A stretch of 64,000 bases of DNA, taken from NCBI RefSeq assembly GCF_035582795.1, contig NC_134366.1, positions 33,589,661-33,653,660 on the forward strand. The letters are read 5' to 3'. This DNA is from Mycteria americana (lineage: Eukaryota; Chordata; Aves; Ciconiiformes; Ciconiidae). Shown piece after piece: positions 25,945-36,984 of this stretch. The notes beneath the pieces are model-generated. The model saw nothing but the letters and a program-made list of their open reading frames with translations. It ran no database searches and was not told the DNA's origin. Within the stretch, counting starts at the first letter, position 1, and the number at the start of each line of letters is the position of its first letter. The position numbers were made by a program, and so were the translations under genes.

Positions 25945-25995
25945 GCTGAACCCTGAGATGTAATGTTCTTCAACCCTGAGATACTGTGTTCTTCA
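25945..25995 (+). repeat. Imperfect ~25-bp tandem duplication
   Basis: Two units of the form aaccctgagat..gttcttca follow each other directly (ccctgagatgtaatgttctt / ccctgagatactgtgttctt). Confidence 0.75.
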
Positions 25996-28900
25996 CCACA
26001 CAGGTTTCTTATTGTAAGAAGTGAAGGGGTAGACATTCAATCAACTAGATTAAAATTAGTGCTGAGCTACCTGTGAATGCCCTGATTCGACAGGACAATG
26101 TTCAGCAATTTGTCTTCTGTGCTGTATATTTGAAGAATTTCAGAATTTCAGCCTTTGTCAACCTTGCCATGGAGAGGTTGGCAGTCCTGGTCAAACAGAC
26201 CTTGTCAAGGTTTAATATTGGAAGAAAATGACTGGAATATCTTATAAATCCAAGCTAGATGCCTTCATTATACCTATGCAGTCACTGCTTGTTAGGTGAG
26301 ACCTTATCAGCTCTCTGTTCCTGCCTTCTTCTGCATGTGTTCAGCATCCACACCTGAACCGAGTGTGAAGCTAGAGCTCACGCTAGCAGAGATGCCTTCC
26401 ATCCCATCAGCTGCTTCCATCAGCAGCTGCGCTGCCTGATGTTCAAATCACCAACCTGTGCAGCAGCAGTTACCAGCCAAATATTGAATCTCTGCACTGA
26501 GAACATGTTTCTGCACTCATTCGTTGAACTAGCGTGCTCTCGTTCATTGAACTCGGCTCACTCAGTCTCCAGGGTAACGTGGGTGGAAGGCGTTTCCATT
26601 TTTCTCTTCCATTCTAACAGATTCATTTTGGAGGTGTGAGTAACTATGGGTTAACTGTGTATATACAGTTGTATCCAGGTCAAAATTAGGAAATGTAAGA
26701 ATTAGCTAAATATAGGGCAGAGCAGGGCAGCAATAAAGCATGTGAAGAGGACAGACTTTTAGAAAGAGAAAGACAATGGAGAATAACTGACGCTTGGAAT
26801 CGCATGCCGCTGCTTTTGTGTGAGCCATGCAGCAGCAGATTTAGGTACACGTCAGCCTGTTTATGAGATGTGAAACTGACTTTTCAGTTTTGCTTTACAT
26901 AGTGCTGCACAAATGCTAATTCAGAAAAAAACCCAACCCCGCTGTACAGATCAGTTCCCTGATCTCACCCTTTTTGTGGTCTCATGAGTGTTTGTTCTGG
27001 CATGAGGCAGGGGAAACCCTGATGTAAGGAACAACAAGCGGATCAGGGTGTAACAGGACAACCCCATGTGACATTTGCTCTCACTTATGCATAAGTTTAA
27101 ACTAAAGTGATCATGGACCAACTGCGTAAGAGAAATACAATTTATTCATATAAAACTTTATTGAGTCAAAGCCTAGACAAAATACTTACCTGGGTAAGGT
27201 GCACAAAATCATCAGTGCCAAAAGTAATACTGTGGTGATATCTCTGTAGACAGAAAAGTCAGTCTTCAAACTGAAGTAGCTTGCCGCAGTCTGCAGCATG
27301 AGTCGGTGACAGGAGATGAGCATCGCTACTGGTCTAAAGTCTTTCCTGTCCCCAGGCTGCAGAGATCCCTAGGGCTAGGTAGTTCAACTTACCACGTCTT
27401 TTCCAGTAGTTTTTGCACAGGTATGGCTTGCTTACATGATCCAGTTACAAGGGTGTAATGAGCTATTCTGCGTCCGCTGAGCTGTAAGAACTGTCCGCTC
27501 TGGGCCACAAGCGCGAGTGCAGGCAACGCTGGGTTCAGTTAACACGATAACCATATCAGATTTGTTAACCTGTGGGAACTTATTTATCTGAGCCCTTAAG
27601 CTGAGTACAAACCTGAATTTGCTGAGTGCACAGTATGAAAGTTCATAGTATGAGAATAGAAGATAAAAGAGAAAAGTCAGCACCTGAGAGAATTTCTAGG
27701 GAAAAAGATGACACGTTGTCATCTTGTGACACATCTTTACTCTGTGTGGTTTCCCACGGGTTACGGCTTCTCCTCACACGGGTAAGTGTGAAATCCCCTG
27801 AATTACAACAGGCTAGTAGAAGAAACCCCTATTGTAAGTAAAATGAAGTATATTCAATTCAAATGAAAATGAAAAGTTTCGCTTTTGCTTTTGACTATTA
27901 AAAACCTCCTCCTTCGGTACTTTCAGAACTGAAACACCCGTGTCTGATATCTCTTCTCTGCTGCTCCTGTCTCTTTGCGTCCCACGTGGACTGGCCTCTT
28001 TCTGTGCTCAGGGGAAGATATGAAGAGGATGATGATGTGAAGCACGTCTCCACTACAGTAATAAAAAGGAATATTAAGACCCTTTAAAAAGCTGTTTTCT
28101 GTTTTAGCATCTATGATGTAGACACTTTGTTGGGTCTATCAGTCAAACTATCCTAATTTTGTAAGCATTATAGCTTAAGAAGTGGAGCAGGCCTGGCGAA
28201 ATGTGCTAGAAAGAGCCTACTGGCCACACCGTCCGCGGCTGCAGGCAAGCCGGTCTTGCTGCAGGAAGCCAGGGAAGGTTTCCAGCTCAATCGCGTTAAG
28301 CCCTGACTGCATTTCTTCAGCAGATAAAAACAAATGGCTTGACCCTTTGTTTTGTAAGCCTGGCAGTATCAGCTCCCTCCTTTATGACAGCAAGACAAAA
28401 GGCTCCGGGTTTAAAAAAAGAAGCAAAAATGCGCTAGCGTCACTGATGGAGGAAAGAAAAGGGAATAAAGGATTCAGATTTTGGTGATGAGTTACTGCTA
28501 TATAAAAGATTTCCTTCTTTTTCCTTGTGAGTTGTTCCACAAAGGTCCTAGCATCAAGATGGGCGTGAATTTTTGATAGTGCTGTTGCTTGTTTTCCCTT
28601 GGACCACACTGTTGGTCCAAGCTGGGAATGAAATGCCTGCCCCGTGGAAGTCAGTTGGCTTTTGCTTGGATGGTGCCAAAATTTTTCCCTGGATTTTTAA
28701 AGATTACTACTTGTGCTAGGCATTGACTTTCAGGAGGCGTTTGAGCAACGTGGTCACCGGCTGGTAAACCGAGACACTCAACTCTAACCTTAGTGGGGTT
28801 AATCCCATCACTGTGGAAGTCTATACTCAGTGTGTAGTATGTGCCCAGTCACTCTTTGGTTCATTGGTACCCTGGAGTGGTATGGTGGGGCATTGATGTA

Positions 28901-29454
28901 CATTACTCCCTGCTGAAACAGTATGTCCCATGCAAGTCATAAAGCTCCTCAAAGCCTGACCACCCCTCTCGCACCCACCTTTGGGCAGGCAGAAACTGAG
29001 GCCCGTTGGCTGAACTTCCCACAGCAGCAGCTCACTCGCCCACGTGGAGCTCAGCTGCGGCCCTGCATGGCGGAGCATATCCGCCTTGGGAAAGTAGCAA
29101 TTACAAAAGCTGTCCTTGTTCTTCACCCTGCCCAGCGAACCATGCTGTAGGGAACACCTCTCCTGCCTTGGAGAAGCAAGATACCAGCCAAGATCAGGCA
29201 AGATATCAGGCAGATAAGATGATTTCTCAAGCTCAACTACTTTTACAAAAAACAAACCAAAAACCACCAGGGCAAAGACTTGCAGAGTATAATACCATTG
29301 CTTGTTTCACTGCATCAGTAACTAGGATGGCATGAAAATTAGTTTGTAATATACACCTACTATATTATCCCTAGAATTTCAATTGCCCGGGCATATGTGT
29401 AGAAAGACTTATCATGAGTTAAGTGATGATGGACAACATTGCAATATTTGACTC

Positions 29455-29473
29455 TTTTTTTTTTTTTTTTTTT
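29455..29473 (+). repeat. T19 homopolymer
   Basis: Nineteen T in a row. It could be the tail of an old minus-strand retroposed copy, but no source sequence was recognised above it, so it is listed only as a homopolymer. A similar T15 run lies at 50043-50057. Confidence 0.9.
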
Positions 29474-30030
29474 AACTTTGGAAAGTTGCTATCACAGAGA
29501 GCTCCCAGTTCTGCTTTTAAAAACTGTGGTGATGTATTCATAAGGATATTAACTGGGGCACAATGGTAAGTGGATTTTTCTTCTTTGTTTTTGAACCTGC
29601 TAAAGATAACTGTCTTAAGAACGTGTGTAACTCAAGTGCATGGTGAAAAAGCAGAGATTGTCAGTAGTGTCATTTTTCAAAGCCTTATGAAAAGAAAATC
29701 TTGAAAACACTGGAAGGCCTTTTGTTTGTAAATATTACAAAGGAAAAGTCCCTTAACAGTCAGAATGGATAGTTTTCTCTGGCACAATATAGGTATAAAT
29801 ATAAGTAGTTTTATTTCACCCTGGCATCCTGAAAGCTTTTCTTGCCGTGTTATAATTCTTCTGTTAAAAGTCTAATTTACTTCTGACCCATTATGTCATA
29901 ACAGTGAGGTGAGCTGTGTTAATTCAGATAAAAGCTAGTGATTACAATGAGTTTTAAAGGCTCTGCCTCACTAGGCTGCTTCAGTACAGGTAGGCACATC
30001 AGCAGCCCTTGGTGGCAGGGGAATATGGCT

Positions 30031-30095
30031 GTGGCCTCCAAAGAGCTGCTGTGGCCTCCAAAGAGCTGCTGTGGCCTCCAAAGAGCTGCTGTGGC
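30031..30095 (+). repeat. 20-bp minisatellite, 3.2 copies
   Basis: gtggcctccaaagagctgct is repeated three times exactly (30031-30090) and followed by gtggc. The flanks, ggct before and gtggcatgca after, look like the edges of further degenerate units. Confidence 0.95.
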
Positions 30096-30205
30096 ATGCA
30101 GTGAAGGGGAGCTGGTGGGCTGTGCCAGCGGTGTCTGCTAGTGAGGGTTGGGCTGCTGTTCCTGCTCACTCAGCAGGAGTGCTGCCATGTATTTTAACTG
30201 TTGGA

Positions 30206-30305
30206 ATTAAATTAAAATAAGACCAAAAAAAATTTAATAATAATAATAATAAAAAAAATTAAAATAAATAGGAAGGGAAGGAAGAGAGGGGAAAGAGGGA
30301 AGAAA
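30206..30305 (+). repeat. A-rich and purine-rich low-complexity tract
   Basis: An AT-rich tract with a (TAA)n run around 30234-30252 passes into a GGAA/GAGG purine run at 30270-30305. Confidence 0.9.
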
Positions 30306-33161
30306 CTGGTCGTGGATACCAATCCACAGAGCAGCAGACCTGAGGCCAGGGAAACCCAGATTCACAAGAGGATGTAGGCACTGCAGCTAATTGCCTTTGC
30401 TTTGGCAGTGAAGCTCCTCAGGCAGCCAAGGCTTTGCCCCCTGCAGTGGTCCTGGCAGGGCTGAGAAGCTTTGTGCTGCTTTCTGGGTGAGCTCAGCCAG
30501 GGTCCCGCAGTACGTGTGCCTGTGCCCAGGTCTGGGAAAGGGCTTCATCAAGCAGACGGGCTCTCATAATGGTTGTGCCCCCCAATCTGATCCCCAGGTA
30601 CGTACGTGCCAGGGTGACACTGGAGGATATACTTTCTGCCTGCGTGTGTGGGTTTCCTTGAGCAGGCAACTTTTAAGTACCAATTCCTTCTATGCATTTA
30701 ATCCCATGTTACTGATACTATATTTAGGAAACTTTTTGTACCAATACGATCATAAATTAATTCTCAGGTATACAGACGTGTTTTTAAGTTCGGCATGGAA
30801 AAATAGGAGGTGGCAGTTATCAGAGTGACATATCTGGCTGCATGAATCCTGGTGCACTTGCTCAATTACTATAATGCCTTTCTAGGATTTGATATTATAA
30901 TATTTTGCATCCACATGTTTCCTTTCAACCTGCTTGACCCTTTCAAATGGTATACAAGCCTGACCACTGTCTAGCAAATGATGTATAAGGCTTGGTGGTG
31001 AAATCCAGCTGTATCTTTAGGACAGAGGACTAAATCCTGAACATCTATAGCAAGGGGAAGCCCTGGAAGCCATCCTGGTGCACCCCAGGGCCCGCACTAC
31101 CAGCCAGGAAGAGGGGTACAGTGCACTCCCTGCTCCTGGCTGGGCAGATCCCGACTGCTGCGAAGGAGTACGAAGGGTTGCTACCTGCCTTTTTTTATTT
31201 TGTCATCTCAGAAGAGTCCCTTGGAAACAGGTTTCCAAAGAGACCTGGTACATGTACAGCTCCCCAGGCTGTTTTCTGTTTGCAGTCCTTAATTAGAAAA
31301 GGTGAGAGTTGTATGTCCTGCACCCTGTAAGTCTGGAGCACAGCGGATAAGCTTGGAAGTATGGTGCATCCTCAGGCCTCTTGGTTTTCTCCCTACCAGC
31401 AGACCCTGCCTACACACAGGGTTGTGTTTGATTTGGTGAAATGGCAGAAGAGGGACAGGGGGCAGCTGGAATGAGCCTTTTCCCAGGGCTTCATTGGACC
31501 TTGGTTGGCACGAGGACCTACAGAAGGTCCCTGTCCTCCTCTGCTCCAGGTCCATCTTGCCAGATACGGGGCAGCTGCACGCTGCTGTGCCCTACCATCA
31601 TGGGCATGGCAGGGAAGAGGGCAGGGGTGGCAAAGCGGGGCTCAGGCAGCTCTGATCTGAACATCGACATGTGCATGAACATCGACAGCTTTGTGTTGTG
31701 TCTTTTCTCATACAGTGATCTAGCAAGCACGTACACGTCAGGGAATCACATGCGACAGGCAGTAACTAAGCCTTTCTGGTCAAGTGCACGTTTTCTATAT
31801 TTTCCATATTTTCTATTTTTCTATCTTGCTGCTTCAGCTGTGAACAAATACCTTGCTCCTCAAAGTATACACCATCTTACAAAGGAGAAAACTTACAGAA
31901 ATGGGGTTTTAGCCCACCTGAATAGAGTATGATTTCTTTATTTCAATAGATTATGAAGTGTTATTTAAATTGTGGGTTGAGAAAATGATATCTAGGATTT
32001 ATTTTGCCTTCAAAGTTATGAATTTTAAAATTTTTTGATACTTGCAATGTTTTGTGCCGGTATTTTTCCAAAAGCTGTTAGAATGGCTCAGTAACTCTTT
32101 GAGGAACCTGAAGTAATTTGAGATCTGACTTGATTATACTTGAGTTTCTGGATGATGTGATTTTTAATAGAATAATAACACTTGTGGTATTTGGATTCAA
32201 TAAATGACTTAGTGAAGCATCAAAATCTAAAGAAAATTAAATGCAAACACCACTGTAGTTGGAGGCTTTGGGTGGGATTTCTGTAGAGCAAATAATACAA
32301 TCTTTCAGTATTTATAGTTATACAACCCTTTAAGTTTATTGATGTGGTCCATAAGACAAGAATTTGATCATTCCCAATGCCTCTAGTTGGCAGTGTTGCA
32401 TTACTAATAGCTAAAGGACAAATGTTTTTATTTTAACTTTGCTGGATTCCAGTGATAAGTTCAGAATACAAATAATTCAAACATAAAAGTAATTGCATAT
32501 AAAAATTCACAAATCTTGGAAAAAGAGTTAAAAATCAATTTTGAAAAATCAGTATATGTTTTAATTTAGTTTTTTTTTAAATTTTAATTTATGTGCACAT
32601 GAAGTAATTTGAGAGGGGCCGGGGGTAGAAACCCAGACCAGATTTTAAGGAAGAGAGCCAGGAAATTCACCATGTGTTTTGGAAGAGACTGAGAGCTCAG
32701 AAATATTCAATGAAACTTTCTGACTGCCACAAGAAATGAAAAGCGGCTGCATTCCCCTACCGTCAGAGTGTCCCAATAAAGACTTCACAAGCAAGAATGC
32801 TCTCCAGAAACACATTGGACTACTTTGCTGCAGCTGTGAGAGTGAGTCAACCAGGCATCTGTTGAAAGAGATGCCTGTTGCTGCAATGTTTTTGTGATGT
32901 TTTCCTGCAGTGACATCACTGTATCTGCTTTATAATGTAATACCAAATAAAAATCAAAAGACATTGTGTGCTGTAAAATGAGAGTGTTTACAGTATCTTT
33001 TAGTGTTTAAGATTTCTGTACAGGTATTCCTTTAACTTTTACTGTAAGAGGGGGTTTATGCCAGGGCTTGCTTCCACGAAGGACTGACGCAAGAGGGCAT
33101 GAGAGCAACTCAGTATCTCTCAGCTTTTGTCTCCCTTTTTACTCTCTGTTCTTCAGCCAAA

Positions 33162-33317
33162 CCTTGATCCTGCAAGTTTTTGAGTCCTTGGCCCCATTCC
33201 AGCACAGCACTTGATACATATTTAATTTTAGGCACATTAGCAACCCCATTGATGTCCATAGGACCACTCATATGCTTAAAGTTAAGCATGTTTTCAAGTG
33301 TCTATACTGGATCAGAG
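33162..33317. repeat. Ancient palindromic repeat (MITE-like)
   Basis: Ends ccttgatcctgcaag and tctatactggatcag are inverted relative to each other. The centre accccattgatgtccatagg and the arms taattttaggcac / gcttaaagttaagcatg form a large imperfect palindrome. It is the same family as 15318-15427. Confidence 0.65.
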
Positions 33318-33759
33318 AATATGGGATTGAGGTCTCTGGCAAGTCTCCAGGAAGGCTTCTCCTAAAGAAGCCAGACAAGCTTCTCCTCTGATGCAGACCT
33401 GTCCTGGTGCAGCCATGTTCATGCCCAGCAGCCAGTTGCTAGAAAAGGGCTCTAGCTGATCATTCCTCACAGGCTGAGCAGGCACTGCTGCTTTACCAAC
33501 GGAAAGGTTTCAGCTGTGGCCATTGCAATGTAGAACTGCTCACCTGAGCACCTTGTAGAGCCACAACCTGAGGTCCCTGCACTAACCCCTTCAGTGGTGC
33601 TCACCCATTACCCTAAGTCTGAGCTCATTCACTGTGGTCGATCCATGGAGCTGTCATCCCTTCATCTGCAACCTGTTGTTGTCACATGGAGCACTTTTCT
33701 TTCAGTCTGAAAAAGATAAGTGACAACGCACTTCCATATTCCTAAAATAGAAAGCTGCT

Positions 33760-33792
33760 TTCACATATATTATCCTCCATAATATATGTGAA
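33760..33792. repeat. Perfect hairpin: 14-bp arms, 5-base loop
   Basis: ttcacatatattat at 33760-33773 is the exact reverse complement of 33779-33792, with loop cctcc. The stem is mostly A and T. No function is recognised. Confidence 0.9.
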
Positions 33793-34509
33793 TATTTAGT
33801 ATATTCAGAAAACTTGAATCAGAAGTTAAACAAACAAACAAACAAAACTTTTATGGATTGCTATGGCCTCCTGTTGTTACAATTCACATCTGAGAACCAG
33901 GACGAAGTTAGCATTACCTAATTGAAAACAACTTCACGTCGAGTAGAGTGGCAGAGATGGAGACAGGAGACATGTAAAAGATGGGAGTATCCTGAAATGT
34001 TGACAGGTGTCCCTGGTGTTGCTTTTCTTTATCTCCATGGCACTAAAAACTGTTAAATATCACAGTCTGGCTTCCGCTGAGTAACAGTTCACTTTTAGTG
34101 TTGGAATGTATTTTTAGCCTGGCCAAACATAACCTTTTGCCATTTTGTTGTTACATTTATAGCCTACATAGTTGATGCAGAAACATCTTTAGCTTCAGAT
34201 TAGCTTCTAGCTACAGCATTTTCTTGTTGTTGCTTTTTGAAAGCCAGGGATTAATAGGAAACAGACAGAAACATAGGACTGAGTCATCAAGTGCTGTCCT
34301 CCACTCCTGGAGGCAGCCACACCAAAAATATCCTGCTTACATATGCATTAAAGTTACTTAAGAATTTTGCCCATTCTTCTTTCTTAAGCCTGCCTTTGAA
34401 ACTCACTCCTTTGAGAGAAACTCTGATTTAACGAGCCTAAACTTACACTTGGCAACTTCTGATCAAGTGTTCTTTCGCCAGCATTGCCCTAAATGATTCT
34501 TCTCTCTCT

Positions 34510-34880
34510 CTCCTATTTCTGCAGGGAAATCATATCTCAGCTTGGTCTTCTTTCTTCTGGACTGAACAAAGAAGGGATTTTGAGTTTTTCATTGCAAGAA
34601 AACCTATTCACCACATCTAGTGGCCCTTTTCTGCATCTATTCTAGCAGGAGTTCAGCATTCCTGAATAGAAATGTACTACTATATTACAGATATGGTCCT
34701 ACGAGGGCCTGAACAACTACTCCTTCTCTCTGGAAATACATTGTCTGATACCTCCTAGTGTCACATTTGCCTCTCTTACAGATTTTTTTTTATATTAGTT
34801 ACTAATGGTCAATCATAGTACAATCCATGAAATGGCTGACCATGATTACACTCACATCTTTATCTTCCAGGATCTTTTCC
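34510..34880 (-). mobile_element. Old CR1-like LINE fragment
   Basis: Scattered antisense CR1 landmarks are visible: ttctggactgaacaaa, gcccttttctgcatctattc, ttacagatatggtcctacga and ccaggatcttttcc. They are in the right order and spacing, but with heavy divergence. A profile search would be needed to set the ends. Confidence 0.5.
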
Positions 34881-36293
34881 AATTGACAGACCTCAAATTT
34901 AAGCAGAAATGTCTGCCAGTAGTCTCTGTGAAAAGAATTTTTTATAGGAATGCCTTTTCCATCTTTAACAATCTTTATAAGATGTGGATAAGCTGGCCTC
35001 TCCAGTGAGGAAAACTGGAAGGACTTGCATTTTCCCCTGTAGGAGTATTCACTCAGGCTATACCTAGCCTAAAAGAGTTAGTCTCCCTAAAGCCACTACT
35101 TTAGGCAACAGAGATGAACAGAGATGACTGCAAACATATAGGTTAAGTCTACTCTAAATCACCATCTGGAGAAGCCAGATGGGACCTGGATGGGAGACAT
35201 CAGATAAAGAGACCTTAGGAGATTGGCTCCCACCAGCTGATGTTAGCCCCTTTAGATACCTTTCCAGTCACATCTTTGGAAGATCTCATTGTATCTGCAT
35301 TCTTCCTTAGCATGTTCATCAAAATAGATGATGTTAGATTTAAAAAAAAAAAAAATCTTAACAGATTTCAAGCCCAAAGATCTAGATATCTGGAACACTA
35401 AAATCTGTGTTACTGATCCTGAAGCTAACCTTAATGAGTCTATTATGTGCCCTAGCCATCACCATACACCTGTTTAACTGATATTCTGCTGACAATCATT
35501 TCCAAGGCCTGCATAATAGTTTCCAGCTGTGGCACATTCCTGTAAATGTTTTTTCAGAATAAAGGATGATCTTCTGTTTGAATTAGTGACATGTCTCAGT
35601 AGACAGGTATAACCTGGCAGTTCTTTGTTATTGATGATGGTGACGTTGCACAAAAGATGTTGTAAGAGATTCCAGTGACTTTATCTTTTCCCCTTTCTTG
35701 AATAAGAAGCACGTTATTGTTGCATATACATGTAAAGCGTTGCAACTGATATTTGGCTGAAAGATTTTAGTGCGGTGTTTCAGGAAGCGTGGTTTGTGGT
35801 GAGGTGCAGGTTGCAGCTACCCTGGGGTTCTGCTCAGCTTCTGCCATGTTGCATTTCCATGATGAAGCAGAAATTAATGAACTTTCTCTCTCAGCTTACA
35901 CCACTGCAAACTGGAGACAGCCCACAGAGAGACCAATGTGTTCAGATTAAAGGTTGTGAAGTGGTATTCACATTTCTTAACTTTATGTGGCTAGTGAGGA
36001 AGATACTAGTGAGGAAGGCTAAGCTAGATTAAGCTAGACTCCTGTTCTCAGTCACCCTCTTGAGACATCCCTTCTTTCTCAGTTGACTCTCAGCAGATGC
36101 TGAAGATATTGGCCTCTTCTGCGAAGTGAGGTGCCTTGGACAGCCTAACTGTAGATTCCTCCATACTCTCTGCAAGGACTGTTGCCTAAACAGAAACAAA
36201 TATGTTTGAGAAAAACACATGATCCTGAAATATATGGGGAAACATAGATCGTTGGAAAGCACGTAGGTCTTGTATTTATCTTAGATATCAACT

Positions 36294-36530
36294 TGTCATG
36301 GTTTAACCCCAGCCAGCAACCAAGCACCACACAGCTGCTCACTCACTCCCCCCTGGTGGGATGGGGGAGAGAATCAGAAAGGTAAAAGTGAGAAAACTTG
36401 TGAGTTGAGCTAAAAACAGTTTAATATTTAAAAAGAAATAACAACAATGACAATGACAATGACAACAATAATAATAATAACAATAATAATGATGATGATG
36501 ATGATGATGACGATGATGATGATGATGATG

Positions 36531-36572
<42 letters not shown>

Positions 36573-36979
36573 GTAAGGAAAAGAGGAAAAAATAACAAAG
36601 AGAGAGAAAAATAAAACCCAAGAAAGACAAGTGATGCAAATGAAAACAATTGCTCACCACCAACCAACTGATGCCCAGCCAGTCCCTGAGCAGCGACCTC
36701 CCTGCCAACCTCCCCCCTAGTTTTATTGCTGAGCATGACATCCTGTGGTATGGAATATCCCTTTGGTCAGTTGGGATCAGCTCTCCCAGCTGTGTCCCCT
36801 CCAAACTTTTTGGTGGACAGTGTGAGGAGCAGAAAAGGCCTTGATTCTGTGTAAGCACTGCTCAGCAGTAGCTAAAACATCCCTGTGTTATCAACAGTAT
36901 TTTCAGCACAAATCCAAAACATAGCCCCATACAAGCTACTGTGAAGAAATTTAACTCTATCCCAGCCAAAACCAGCACA
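36294..36979 (-). mobile_element. Solo LTR (ERVL-like), minus strand, with internal trinucleotide expansion
   Basis: Read on the minus strand it starts TGTGCTGGTTTTGGCTGGGATAG, like the LTR at 16026, and ends CTGGGGTTAAACCATGACA. The flanks CAACT (36289-36293) and CTACT (36980-36984) are a 5-bp target duplication with one mismatch. It is 120 bases longer than the other copy, largely because of a microsatellite at 36437-36573. The region matching the TATA box is degraded to CAATAAAAC, so its promoter is doubtful. No internal retroviral genes are present. Confidence 0.88.
36437..36573 (+). repeat. Compound trinucleotide microsatellite (GAT)n then (AAT)n within the LTR
   Basis: An irregular AAC/AATGAC tract passes into about 14 GAT units, one broken by GAC, and then about 14 AAT units, ending at 36573. 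It sits next to the LTR poly(A) region. The long serine, leucine or isoleucine open frames seen on the minus strand here are only translations of this repeat. Confidence 0.97.
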
Positions 36980-36984
36980 CTACT

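Larger units (their letters stand above)
22088..30030. other. Region upstream of AGR3, no coding gene recognised
   Basis: The non-coding first exon and promoter of AGR3 should lie here, because an acceptor is present at 22088. Possible minus-strand pieces are a TTATATAAAAAAG box around 24465-24477 and a donor-like CTGCTG|gtgagc near 24542. They are in the wrong order to belong together and neither is convincing. The part at 23690-24370 is AT-rich with many ATTA/TAAT motifs. The longest open frame, 148 codons at 22814-23260, has no family resemblance. Confidence 0.6.
30306..36293. other. Gene-poor stretch
   Basis: Apart from the palindromic repeat at 33162, the hairpin at 33760 and the old CR1-like fragment at 34510, nothing is recognised. 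A 163-codon open frame at 31441-31932 has no family features and no splice context. Confidence 0.65.

Noticed and set aside
29455..29473. T19 run as the tail of a processed pseudogene
   Set aside because: No gene-like sequence or flanking duplication was recognised next to it.
31441..31932. 163-codon open frame
   Set aside because: It lies in a GC-richer patch where stops are fewer; no family resemblance.
36421..36858. 145-codon minus-strand frame rich in Ser and Leu, and a 102-codon Ile-rich frame
   Set aside because: They are translations of the GAT/AAT microsatellite and LTR, not proteins.
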